From Cyrtodaria siliqua (taxonomy: Eukaryota > Mollusca > Bivalvia > Adapedonta > Hiatellidae): 64,000 nucleotides of DNA. Positions within the stretch are counted from its first letter, which is position 1. Every line of letters begins with the position of its first letter. The stretch covers positions 1 to 64,000 of the forward strand of contig JAWPHD010011494.1 in assembly GCA_037043455.1 (NCBI GenBank), given 5' to 3'. The notes below the pieces were generated by a model. That model did no database searches and was not told where the DNA came from. It worked only from the letters and a program-made list of their open reading frames with translations. The translations under genes and the position numbers were made by a program. Shown here piece after piece: positions 1-10,574 of this stretch.

Positions 1-407
1 TTCCATAGGAGCCCATGGGTTACAGGAACCAAAATTATTATGCAGCCTTAAGATAATGCTATAAGGAACCCATGGCCAAATTTGGTTGTGCTAGGTTAAG
101 AAATGTAAGAGACATAGACTTGTAAACACAGCTTACACGCAACGCCAACGCCGACGACGACGCCGACGCCGGGGTGATTACATAAGCAGTCTCATATATA
201 TTTGTGGATATTATTCTGTCTGTAAAATAGTGGCAATAAAATATGTTTAAATCATCAGGCTTATAATCGTTGGGTCTAGTGGTTTGACTTCAAATTTTAA
301 AAATAACGATATTGTCTATTAAAAGGCCTAAACGAAATGGTTACCCTAAAAATGACCCCACTGTTTACAAGGATATTCATTTTACACAGTAATGTGTGTT
401 ATCCTAT
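1..407. other. Unannotated stretch with a short GCCGAC-rich tract
   Basis: No gene is supported here. A GC-rich run of imperfect GCCGAC/GACGAC triplets lies at about 139-172, ends in GGGGTGATTA and stands out from the AT-rich surroundings. It may be the end of a dispersed repeat, but no second copy is seen in this window. Confidence 0.4.
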
Positions 408-684
408 GTCTCCGTGGCCGAATGTTTAACTTTGCGTTGTAAACCTTCGCCTCTCACCGCTGTGGGTTCGAATCCAACTGGGAGCTCGACTTGTAAATGA
501 GGAAGTGTCGATTCTAACGGATGGCGGGAGGTGTACAGAACTGGTTCTACCCAGGAAAAGTGGGTGGTCTGCCTCCACCACAAAAAAATAAATAAAATAA
601 AATAAAAACCGACCATCATAATTTTATATAACCTTGCATGTATTGAAAATGACGTAAACCTCCATACAAACACAAACAAACACA
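408..684 (+). mobile_element. tRNA-derived SINE, family A
   Basis: The head resembles a class II (Ser/Leu-like) tRNA. It has an A-box-like TGGCCGAATG and a B-box GGTTCGAATCC, followed by a conserved body (GAAGTGTCGATTCTAACGGA, then GGTTCTACCCAGGAAAAGTG) and an A-rich CAAACA tail. A base is lost in the A-box region (GAATGTTTAAC against GAATGGTTAACG in better copies), and the body carries an A-rich expansion near 583-607. No clear target-site duplication was found, so this looks like an older copy. Other copies lie at 9.2, 19.6, 32.4, 40.2 and 48.5 kb. Confidence 0.9.
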
Positions 685-1367
685 TCATTTAAACTCGATG
701 GTAAATTCGATTTTTGGACCTTAACATTACACTGTTAACTCTTAATTTGGTCGATATGACATTTGTAATATAACTTTTTAGATTTTTCTAGAAAAGGCCT
801 GAATTCGCGCACACACGACCCGCCACCACCACCCATGCCCTTAAAGTATCCTGCTCATTCTTATGTATTGGCCATTCACTTTGAACGTCTAAACTATTTC
901 CATAGGGCATTCTACCTTATTATAAAAAAAAATCTTAAACTAAGCTATTATACAACAGAAGCCGCGAATCGTTTAACTTAATCTTAGACAAATCTATCAT
1001 AGCCTCGTCTCCTATAATTGGAGACGCCGTCACAATCGATCCTAGATTATGCAAATCAATGCTGGATTTATCATGTTAATTAATTTATGCAAATCAGTGG
1101 TGGATTTATCATGCAAACGTTATCATTGTCATTCATCATCCCTGAAATTGACAAGTTTCCCAAATGATGATCCAAAATGTAGATAGAATATTCATGTATG
1201 GAACTCGATACGTTGTAGATCTTTTGCATATATAAACGTAAACAGGACATAAGTGTCATTTAAACAATTAAGAATTTCGTGAGATGTTAATCGCATGTCA
1301 AATTGTTGTTGTATGTAAGTGACACCAATATTCTGGCATAGTAGTGAGCCAAAATAACACAGTAAAA
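685..1367. other. Unannotated stretch with a tandem duplication carrying two octamer motifs
   Basis: No gene is seen. A roughly 38-bp segment is imperfectly duplicated at about 1047-1116. Each copy holds ATGCAAAT (1049-1056 and 1087-1094) followed by a near-identical TGGATTTATCATG. ATGCAAAT is the POU-domain octamer, but the duplication alone does not show regulatory use. Confidence 0.4.
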
Positions 1368-1425
1368 TGAAGAAGAAGAAGAGGATAGAAGAAGAAGGAG
1401 GGCAGGTGAGGAAGAGAAGAATGGA
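1368..1425. repeat. Purine-rich GAA/GGA tract
   Basis: Low-complexity purine run (GAAGAAGAAGAGG and similar) just before the GAT-rich array. Simple-sequence DNA with no coding signal. Confidence 0.8.
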
Positions 1426-1473
1426 ACATAATATATGTTGTATATGCTTATGAAGATAAGAATGATTACGCTA

Positions 1474-1551
1474 ATGAAAATGATGATGATGATGAGGATG
1501 ATGATGATGATGATGATGAGGATGATGAGGAGGAGGAGATAAGAGTAAGAG

Positions 1552-1604
<53 letters not shown>

Positions 1605-1675
1605 GGATGATGAGGATGAGGATGAGGATGGAGATGAGGATGAGGATGATGAGGAGGAGGAGATAAGAGTAAGAG

Positions 1676-1732
<57 letters not shown>

Positions 1733-1794
1733 GGATGAGGATAAGGATGATAATGAGGATGAGGATGATGATGAGGAGGAGATAAGAGTAAGAG

Positions 1795-1842
<48 letters not shown>

Positions 1843-1933
1843 GGATGATGATGATGATGATGATGAGGATGATGATGAGGATGATGATGAGGATGATGAG
1901 GAGAGGAGATAAGAGTAAGAGTTTTGATGATGT

Positions 1934-2015
<82 letters not shown>

Positions 2016-2062
2016 GGATGAGGATGATGAGGATGATGAGGAGGAGGAGATAAGAGTAAGAG

Positions 2063-2134
<72 letters not shown>
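1474..2134. repeat. GAT-rich array with a 119-141 bp higher-order period
   Basis: Mainly (GAT)n with GAG interruptions. The marker GATAAGAGTAAGAGTTT recurs five times (starting near 1538, 1662, 1781, 1908 and 2049), so the array is built from blocks of 119-141 bp and is not a plain trinucleotide run. Frames through it translate to poly-His, poly-Asp, poly-Met, poly-Ile or poly-Ser and are artefacts of the repeat. Confidence 0.95.
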
Positions 2135-2135
<1 letters not shown>

Positions 2136-2842
2136 CAGAGTCAGTACAGAGTTTACCGTACAATACCGGTTACTGAAGCAAGCCAGAGTATGAATGAGAC
2201 TTGTGAAGATGTCTCACTCTGTACAATTCTTTGGACTATATTCAAATGAATACTATGGACTTTTTTTTCCAATGTGAACATGCCTAACGTATCACGATGC
2301 TCGTAAAGCAATATCAATCATTGTGTCTCTATATCAGGATATCAATAATCGCCCAAACTCGTGTCCGTGTATATTTCGTGACGTCTGACAATATCCGATA
2401 CTCACCTGTCACTTATTACGTCGATTCCATGACAACCTACTATAAAATTATGCTCGGGCAGCCATTACTCTGATGCGCTTATTATTGCTAATACAATAAT
2501 TATAGACTTTAAGATTTTAATTATGTTTTGCGATGTTTTTTAGAGTAGCATTGGTCACTTTGCGGAACTGCACCCGACTTGAGCTACACCACGAGTGACG
2601 GGTGACCGGTATAATGATACTTGTTATATTTTCGGAATATTTATATTGTCAAGTTCATTTAAGAAAATGTACATTGCCACTACTTAAAGTTAAGATGCGA
2701 GAATGTTATGTCCATATTCAGTTGTAAATGCTTTACAATCATAATTTTTTATATCGTCCGTATATTATCAAAATTAATATTATATGCTCATATACTGTTA
2801 ACAAGAATATACTTCTATACTAATAATGATAGTGATAATAAT
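2135..2842. other. Unannotated AT-rich stretch
   Basis: No gene, RNA gene or repeat family recognised. Confidence 0.4.
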
Positions 2843-2854
2843 GATAGAAAGAAG

Positions 2855-2885
<31 letters not shown>

Positions 2886-2947
2886 AAAAGAAGAAGAAGA
2901 AGAAGAAGAAGAAGAAAAGAAGAAGAAGAAGAAGAAAAGAAGAAGAC
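2843..2947. repeat. GAA/AAG microsatellite
   Basis: Imperfect (GAA)n with A-run interruptions. It produces spurious poly-Lys and poly-Phe/Ser ORFs on the two strands. Confidence 0.95.
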
Positions 2948-4563
2948 AAATCCTCAACAATGCAGTATAAACACTACAAACTAATAAACTACTTTTATAT
3001 CTAAACACAATAAAACAACAATACAATGCACAACACATCAATAAAACACTCAAAAGACTAGAGTGATGTTGAGCAACCCTATGTTATGATATGTTGTTTA
3101 AATATTAATTCTGTATCGACTCGGAATTAAGACACAAATCAATTTAAATCAAGTCTGCACTGAATGCCAGTATTGTATTTGTTACATAGTTGATCGCGCT
3201 GCCAATTATTGTGTGAAAAATGTTACCATGCAAAGTTTAATACATGTCGCAATAAACAATCAAACTTATACTTCAACCGGTGATAAACATATTAGCACGC
3301 CATTAAATCAGACTAAAATGTATTAAGACGTTCACAACTAACCAAGGAGGTGGAATTGTGACATATGTAATTTAACCAAATAATTGTCGAACATTTATAC
3401 CGATTCTGTAATTGAATTTTATATAAAATTGATTGATCGGAAATGTCATATGAAAATATATGGCAAAATGATGTGACCGTTAAGTTTATGAAAAGGGAAA
3501 TATATGTGGTCAAACAGGCAGACACGGTCCTAATGATGCAGAAACTAAAATCAATTTCTATATCGTTGGTTCAAAGGAATACTATATATAAAAAATTAAA
3601 AAAACGCTGTGTAAAACCCTTGATATGTAGCATGTACAAAGAATCAAAACCTTTTAAACATTTGGTAGTCTTTGGTTAACAGAATGAGAACTTGCAGGTT
3701 AACCACGTCATGTTCAAATAAAGTTATGTAAGCAAATGTTGGAGTTCTTCCCTCCAATTGGTGTACAGCCATTACCATTTTCAAATTAATCTGATGTATA
3801 CTCCCCTTCTAGAACTTAATCTAAGCAAATCTAATACACTAAATATATAAGTATAGTTCCAAATATCTACGACATATCACTGGAATATATGCGCGCTGGG
3901 ATGAAAATAGCATATGTAATATAGTTCGTTAAAATACTCAATGCTGATTGGACGGTTATTGAGGTAGTTTTTAAATTCCTATCAAAACCTCTGACGTGAA
4001 GTTAGGACATCATTTTGAACATTTTTTAAATGTTAGAAAACATCCAAAACAACGATTACGTTATGTTAAAGCAACGTTACGTTCAAACAACACATTTTAA
4101 TTTTTTAAAAAGCTGTAGATTTATTTTTCGTTTGGATTTGAGAGATAGGCATACAATGTAAGTTGAGAGAATTTGTATTACGTTCAATCTCTCGAAAATG
4201 TGTGCATTAAATACATAAACATCCATGTCAGATAAGAAATAAAATATTTCCAGTGGATTTATATTGTGCAAGATCAAAACCCACGTCGAAACCCGTAACG
4301 ATGATATGCAAACCCCGCACACCAGGTATTGAGCTGAGACAATATAATCCGCTGGAAATAGTTTATTTCTTAGAACGCGACGTGGGAAGAATGATTGCAT
4401 AATTAAAGTAGCTATCCCGCCAACTACAGCCACATTTTACAACATAATTATGTACACCGTTTCTAAACCTAGTACTGACGACGATATATATATTTATTAT
4501 ATAACCTATAAATAGACGCGTTTTCATTGGCTAAAAAGTAATTTTTTAGAAAAAATATCTAGC
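2948..4563. other. Unannotated AT-rich stretch
   Basis: Only short ORFs without family resemblance (for example 3443-3679 + and 4083-4433 -). Nothing else recognised. Confidence 0.35.
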
Positions 4564-4658
4564 GATATTGACCTGTTTTTTTGATATTGACCTGTTTTTT
4601 TGATATTGACCTGTTTTATATAATTGTTTTTTTGATATTGACCTGTTTTATATAATTG
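4564..4658. repeat. Short tandem repeat, four copies of GATATTGACCTGTTTT
   Basis: Four direct copies of a GATATTGACCTGTTTT core, the first three about 20-22 bp apart and the last followed by TATATAATTG. The array directly precedes the long palindrome at 4686-4819, so it may be the subterminal region of the same element. Confidence 0.85.
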
Positions 4659-4685
4659 TAAATTGAGGGTTATATAATAAAACAG

Positions 4686-4819
4686 TTATGGACTTTTCAG
4701 CTGTTATACATGATGTTGATATGTACCAAAAAATCATTATTGACCTCGGCTATCGCCTCGGTCAATAATGATTTTTTTGGTGCATATCACATCATGTATA
4801 ACAGCTGAAAAGTCCATAA
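4686..4819. repeat. Long inverted repeat with about 60-bp arms
   Basis: The arms at 4686-4745 and 4760-4819 are reverse complements apart from about two differences. The outer sequence is TTATGGACTTTTCAGCTGTT and its complement. The 14-bp loop (TCGGCTATCGCCTC) sits between GACC and GGTC. It would form a hairpin or cruciform and is probably a foldback or MITE-type remnant. No terminal duplication was identified. Confidence 0.9.
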
Positions 4820-5949
4820 TTGTATAATATATCATATATTTTGTGAATCCAAACCCCAAAACTGGAGCGTTGAATTAAGAGTTACCAACTCATAATTTAT
4901 TTTACCCAAATTCAATCACATATTTTAGAACCCGTGTATAAACCTATACTTTTAATCGGCACATATACATTATTATATGACCTGAACACTTGGATACAGT
5001 TTTGATGAACGGACATGATCAGTGTAATTTGACTTTTATTTGGGTTAGTTTGTTTTAAAATAGTCTAGAGCGGCTTATATATAATATAACTTTATTCCTG
5101 ATAGTAAAAAACAAAATATTTTTTTGCTGTAGGGCCTTTGTCTTATCGGTGAGATTCTTCCATTTCCTATCTCCCCTGTCCGATGTATTCATCATGTAGA
5201 CAGAAAGCATTAAACGGCGAGAAAACTCATCAAGTGATCTTCGGTCGTTTGTCACTGTCGCGCTAACCTGTGATAATTTGATAATCAAAATGATGCAATG
5301 AGCGCCAGAAAATATCTCAACTGTTTAATACGTCAATACCACAACCTAATCAGCTTTAAATTACTTCTTAATTTAATAAGGATTCGTCAGAAAGATTCCT
5401 TTATTTGGGGTTTTAGTATTTATCAGAATTATACTCTCATAATGAACGTGTAGATTCGAGTGAATGAGTTTATTAAATGTCGTGCAGTGGGGGAGCACGC
5501 CAAAAGTATCAAAATTAACAATTCTTACGCGTAATGCACGTGACCCTAGTACATGCTGTTGGCAAATGAGCACGTGTCATGCAAGGCAGACCAGAGTGGA
5601 AAACTTGGCAATGTGTAACTCGACGGTGAACTTGTTTGTACTCTGCGGTATTCGGTTCGACGCATTTTGTGATCTTCTACATTACATACATTTAACTATG
5701 CACTCTACCAATTTTGCCGGATATTAGTTTCATATGATTCTTATATAGCATGCTCATATGATAGATATTATACGATACTAATATAAAAGGAGCAGTGTAT
5801 GATTCGTATAGTAGAGAAAATCATACATTGACACAAACACTGGATCCAGAAAGGATACTAAATGATAGGGTCATTTTGTTAAAATACAATGTGGAAAATT
5901 ATCATTTACAGTGCTATAAATAAAAGAAACACTCTATACTAGCTAAAAT
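4820..5949. other. Unannotated stretch
   Basis: Small ORFs only (for example 5464-5727 +), none with recognisable domains. Confidence 0.35.
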
Positions 5950-5952
5950 AGA

Positions 5953-5995
5953 TACTCGAGCGCTTTCGCTAAACTCCTTCTTCAGGAGTACAAAG
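5953..5995 (-). repeat. Two adjacent stem-loops, possible retroelement terminus
   Basis: CGAGCGCTTTCGCT and CTCCTTCTTCAGGAG lie next to each other. Read on the minus strand, a GGAG hairpin with a GAAGAA core is followed by AGCGAAAGCGCT. Such paired hairpins occur near ends of some eukaryotic retroelements, but no reverse transcriptase is visible nearby, so the assignment is weak. Confidence 0.25.
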
Positions 5996-6385
5996 ACCGA
6001 CTACATTTACAAGAAAACCATCTAAACAACGATTGCAAAAAATGTACAAATGATCATAAAGATATGATTAAAATGTATTGATATTGGAAGAAACTACCCG
6101 CAAAAGGGGCCCATTGAGATTTACAATAAATAAATAATAGCGTAATTATATAACGCTATAAACGTCGAGAAAATAAGAAGCATATAAGCATCATATGAGA
6201 ATCATAAAACAAGTTGACAAATATTTGTTTTATAAAATTATATGAAAATGTGAGCGTTTTAAAACTGAAACTGTAATGAATGTATTCTCAAATGAAATGA
6301 TACGAAACTTCTATTATCTAAATACAATTCGGACGGGTTAATATGAGAAGTACATGTGCCTCGTTTTATATAAGAATGATTGTTT
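5996..6385. other. Unannotated AT-rich stretch
   Basis: No gene or repeat family recognised. Confidence 0.35.
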
Positions 6386-6640
6386 ATAATTGAATTGGGG
6401 TTTTAAGGCGCACCAACACATGAAAAGGTTATATGGCGTCTAACAGGCATGAACATGCCAGGCTCATCTTCCATGTACATCGAGATAAAATATGGAAAAT
6501 GGGCCTAGAACCTTCTCACCCTGAACTACAGAGTTGCTGCAAATTCTGTCGTAGAAACTCCATTTACGCTGGAGCCACGTTATTGTTTTTCTGCCACTGC
6601 TCTTTAGATGCGAGCGAGAATAGCACCTGAAACAATGCAG
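6386..6640 (-). mobile_element. SINE/LINE 3'-end fragment with a family-C-like tail
   Basis: On the minus strand this ends with GACGCCATATAACC, then TGTTGGTGCGCC, then TTAAAACCCCAATTCAATT. This resembles the tail of the SINE at 47130-47391 and the fragment at 10349. The adjacent body up to about 6640 is assigned only by proximity. Confidence 0.45.
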
Positions 6641-7322
6641 GGATCATGATGAAGACCTTTGATGAACATGAACAAAAAATGATAAAATGAACATGAATTT
6701 TGGGGGATTCTACCGCCCCTCTGTCTACCCCTGTAAAGGGATCTGCAGTGGCCCTATTCTTTGCCCCGTGACCAAACGGGGTCCCCCGGGAACCACACGG
6801 GGCATATAAGAATTATATGAGGATCGAGAATGCTTATATGTTTATTATACAGCAAAATTGTCGTGTAAGCTATAGGCTGCGACAGCTAAATATAGCCTGG
6901 CTTAAGCCCCGCCTTTTGTTGTGTATGATTCAGTACAGAAGTGAAAGTTCACAGAGGTCAGCAGATATAACTATGCATTTTCGGGAAGGGTAAACTATAG
7001 GTAAAATAATCCCCATCAGCTAGGATCATTAAATTAAATAAAAAAATATGTTTTTATGTTTTTGAAAATTTAACATCCATTGAAGCTGCATGTCAATATT
7101 CAGTGCGGATTCAATAGTGTTTGTAAACACAGACATGTGCAGAGATGTTGAGATGGAAAAAAATGTCTTTTTCACACTTTCAAAGGTTTTGTGATGGAAA
7201 TATCTATGAAATAAGGTAATTTAAAGAAAATCTGGTGTATAATTCTTGAGATATTAGCTGACAGGTGCCACAGGAGGTCTATGGGAAAGTATTTAGTTTT
7301 CTGCAACCTATAACAGTATGAA
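6641..7322. other. Unannotated stretch
   Basis: Contains a locally GC-richer patch at about 6711-6805 (CCCCGTG, ACGGGGTCCCCCGG) but no recognisable gene. Confidence 0.35.
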
Positions 7323-7757
7323 GCTGGGTTCCTTGTACGTTAACACTGGTTTCTTTGTATGTTAACGCTGGTTTCCTCGTAAGTTAACGCTGGTTTTCTT
7401 GTACGTTAAGGCTGGTTTCCTTGTACGTTAAGGCTGGTTTCCTAGTACGTTAAGGCTGGTTTCCTTGTCCGTTAACGCTGGTTTCCTAGTACGTTAAGGC
7501 TGGTTTCCTAGTACGTTAAGGCTGGTTTCCTTGTCCGTTAACGCTGGTTTCCTAGTACGTTAACGCTGGTTTCTTTGTATGTTAACGCTGGTTTCCTCGT
7601 AAGTTAACGCTGGTTTTCTTGTACGTTAAGGCTGGTTTCCTTGTACGTTAAGGCTGGTTTCCTTGTCCGTTAACGCTGGTTTCCTAGTACGTTAAGGCTT
7701 GTTTCCTTGTACGTTAAGGCTGCTTTCCTTGTACGTTAACGATGGTTTCCTACGTTA
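7323..7757. repeat. 22-bp minisatellite (about 20 units)
   Basis: The unit is close to AACGCTGGTTTCCTAGTACG plus TT, with variants at the AAC/AAG and CTTG/CTAG positions. A run of variants beginning GTACGTTAACRCTGG at 7335 recurs at 7555, ten units (220 bp) later. This indicates an internal block duplication after the array had diversified. Confidence 0.95.
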
Positions 7758-8827
7758 ACGTTGTTGTTGACGTGATTGACAGGACAGTGGACTGAAGGAA
7801 GGAAACAATTCAGTGCGATTCAATTCCATGTATTGTACCTCATTTAGGAAGCCTTATTCCATGAGTTTTGTATGCCGAATGCCTATTTACAGAGGATTTT
7901 CAGATACATTTTGTTATGTTTACAAATGCTATGGCCCATTGGGATTCGTCAGCAGGTGACGTTGTCTATGCTGGATACATCGGGTATAATGGACAGCGCT
8001 TGGGTGGACTTTGCATTGTCACAATTCTATTTGCATACGAACTTTGTGTCATTCAGTTTAAATAACATAATAAATGACAAGTGCCGTGACACCGCTTTAC
8101 TTACAGTGTAAGGTTTCAACTTCACCGACCACTTAATTTGGTGCGCGGTACAAAGTGTAAACTTACACTATAACAAATAGGTTTCGGACAAATTGTTGGC
8201 TTCTGAAATTTTCCGAAATCGTACAAGATTGACGTAAGACATAACTTTTCTTTTACGAATCTGCATCAATCTAGTATAATTATATGAACAAACAAATACC
8301 AAGAGGGGCTTAACAACCCTGGTCTTTTGGTTTAATGAGGGGTTATTTGATTTGGGGTTTTCTGTAAATATGCATTACAGGTGTTCTGTATAAGGTATGA
8401 AATGAATATTATTAGCAGACCATTAGATAGTCTGACACAATGTTTAACGAATGTGAAGGAGGTATCATATTGTCATATCCCCATTTACAAGTACCTGTGG
8501 ATCTATTGATTCGAACACCTGTCTATGAAATTGCGCGTTTTGTAATATTGTAAAGTTTGCATCTTTAAATATCGATACAATAATATTACAAGGCAATATA
8601 CTCCTCAAAATAATTTAAGGACCACGAAATAGAACAGTAATAATCACGTACGCCTTAATATTATGTATTTCATGTTCATATAAAAAGTTAATACATGTGT
8701 GTAATGTAACAATTGTAAAATATACAACTAAACTTAAACATTGCAAAAAGACTAAATCATACAATAAAAGCTCTCTAAAAATGACACGAATCAAAACATG
8801 GTCCGTAATATGTTTTTGATGAATATA
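7758..8827. other. Unannotated stretch
   Basis: Two overlapping short ORFs (7868-8065 and 7872-8111, +) lack recognisable features. No gene is supported. Confidence 0.35.
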
Positions 8828-9118
8828 TACTGAAAGGAAAAAGAAACGCGACACGGGAATTTCCGCTATATATTGTATATACTGCACATTTAATTCCATA
8901 TATATTCCAAGGAAATCCCAAATTAGTATCCTAAGTATGCGTACTCTGTCAATAATGAAACTTTGCAGGAATACTATTTGCTGTGTAACGTGCTGTTTTA
9001 GTCTTTTTTCCGAAAGGAAAGATCTTACGTAGCCATGTACCATTCGATTAACAACACCATATTGTACATACAATATACAGCGGAAATTTCCGTGTCGCGT
9101 TCCTTTTTCTTTTCAGTA
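8828..9118. mobile_element. TA-flanked MITE, Tc1/mariner type (copy 1, internally deleted)
   Basis: Ends are TACTGAAAGGAAAAAGAAAC and its inverted copy GTTCCTTTTTCTTTTCAGTA, each flanked by TA. Subterminal sequence has ACACGGGAATTTCCGC, the 'ACGGG' variant of the family. At 291 bp it is much shorter than the 470-490 bp full copies and lacks most of the middle. It has no coding capacity of its own. Confidence 0.9.
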
Positions 9119-9206
9119 TATTAGCTGTTTATGCATACAAAAGCAAATTTGCCAATGCTTTATTCATGAGGAAAACAGCTCTATATTACGTTTGTTTTGA
9201 CTGAAA

Positions 9207-9437
9207 GGTATTTTACGTCTTATTTCAGCCATATATGACGATCTATTTCTTGTGGTAGATGCAGACTACCCCATTTTTTCTGGGTAGAACCAGTACTGTA
9301 TATCTCCAGCCATCAGTAAGAATCAACACTTACTAACTTATAATTTGAGCTCCCAGTGGGATTAAAACCAGCAGCGGTGAGAGACGAGAAGGTTTACAAC
9401 GCAACGTCGTTAACCCCTCGACCATTGAAGCACTTTT
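9207..9437 (-). mobile_element. SINE family A, minus copy, one half of an inverted pair
   Basis: Complement of the family A body and head (CTGGGTAGAACCAGTACTGT, ACCAGCAGCGGTGAGAG, ACAACGCAACGTCGTTAAC). The B-box is decayed to GGATTAAAACC on the plus strand. It faces a plus-strand fragment of the same SINE at 9474-9600. Confidence 0.85.
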
Positions 9438-9473
9438 TTGGTCTAAAACTCATCTTGTTCTCTTTTAAAATCA

Positions 9474-9600
9474 TGGATTCTTACGGATGGTGGGAGGTGC
9501 AAGTACTGGTTCTACCCAGGAATTAGCGAATGGTCTGCCTCCACCATTAAAAGTCGACCGTCATACATAGCCTAAAATAGGCTGAAAAAAAGACGTTTAA
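9474..9600 (+). mobile_element. SINE family A, 3' fragment in opposite orientation
   Basis: Begins inside the SINE body (GATTCTTACGGATGGTGGGA), continues through GGTTCTACCCAGGAATTAGC and CTGCCTCCACCAT, and fades into a degenerate tail. It lacks the tRNA-like head. With the preceding minus copy it forms an inverted SINE pair. Confidence 0.85.
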
Positions 9601-10291
9601 CACCATTCAAATCAAATCAAATTTTAAAAAATCTGAAAGGGTAAATATAGTGTTGTTGTTTTGTTATTATGTGCAGAGGTGTTGTTGTTGCTGTTGTATT
9701 TGTTGCCTGTGTGGTATGGCTCGAAAATGTGAGAAGTTAATGACTACCCTTTTATTTAAAAAAACAAAAATTGGGATTCCGTGGTGCATTGTCACGTCGA
9801 TAGCACGTCAATTATGTGAACGCTTGTGAACAACAGTTTAATCACTATGGAAACGATTTAAGCATCAGAAGGCTGTTGGTGTTTTCTGTGGCATGTTCTC
9901 GGACGGTTATCTGTCGCTTAGGCTGCTTCTCTGTAACAAGAACGGCTTCTTTGTGTCAAGCGTGCAATTGAAGCTTAGGCTTAAGACTTCCGTTTCACGT
10001 GATACTTTGTTATTTTAGGATATTACAGATAGGCATCAAATATATGCGTGACAGAATTACAGTTAGCGTCATTGTTAATTTGTACCTATAATCTATGAAT
10101 TCATTATTTATTGATTATTAAAAGAAACGCGCAAGCTCAACCAATGGATCAAATTGTGAGTTGTTATATAAATATGAACTTTGACATTTCAATATAGGCT
10201 TTTTTTTGAAGAATCTAAACATTTAAAACATGTTTCAAGATGCCCCCATGTGATTGTCGTCGCAAATCCCGCTACAGGCGTATGGGTAAGA
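9601..10291. other. Unannotated stretch
   Basis: Contains a TTG-rich run near 9650-9705. No gene recognised. Confidence 0.35.
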
Positions 10292-10343
10292 CCTCACCAC
10301 CACCACCACACACACACACAAACACACCACCACCACCCCAACC
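10292..10343. repeat. CAC/CA low-complexity tract
   Basis: Mixed (CAC)n and (CA)n simple sequence. Confidence 0.9.
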
Positions 10344-10348
10344 ACCGT

Positions 10349-10405
10349 TAGGCGCCATATAATCTTTCATGTGTTGGTGCGCCGTAAAACTCAATTCATT
10401 TCCAT
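10349..10405 (+). mobile_element. Short SINE tail fragment (family-C-like)
   Basis: GGCGCCATATAATC, TGTTGGTGCGCC and AAAACTCAATTCATT match the 3' tail pattern seen at 47340-47391 and, inverted, at 6386. Only the tail survives. Confidence 0.5.
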
Positions 10406-10526
10406 TTCAAGATAAAAAATGTCATATCAATTAAAGAAGGGTGTTATCACAATGATGATCAGGCCTAAAATTTAAATTCAACACATAGTTTGAGAGGAAT
10501 TACGAGTATTATGCTTTAATTAACCA

Positions 10527-10574
10527 TGATGCGTGACCTAGGTCAGCACCTGATGCGTGACCTAGGTCAGCACT
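10527..10574. repeat. Two 24-bp direct repeats, each with the palindrome TGACCTAGGTCA
   Basis: TGATGCGTGACCTAGGTCAG occurs twice, 24 bp apart. Each copy contains TGACCTAGGTCA (10534-10545 and 10558-10569), two AGGTCA half-sites in everted orientation with no spacer. That is a nuclear-receptor-type arrangement, but no promoter or gene is recognised beside it. Confidence 0.7.

Noticed and set aside
1049..1094. Paired octamer motifs as an enhancer
   Set aside because: The second motif is explained by a local duplication, and no gene or promoter is recognised beside it.
1471..2193. Poly-His, poly-Asp and poly-Met ORFs
   Set aside because: Translations of (GAT)n in different frames; no unique sequence around them.
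7323..7757. CRISPR-like array (also the arrays at 22.8, 50.4 and 63 kb)
   Set aside because: Units are contiguous tandem repeats without unique spacers, and the genome is animal.
8615..9073. 152-codon minus-strand ORF
   Set aside because: Its middle is the TA-type MITE and its terminal repeat; no protein family signal.
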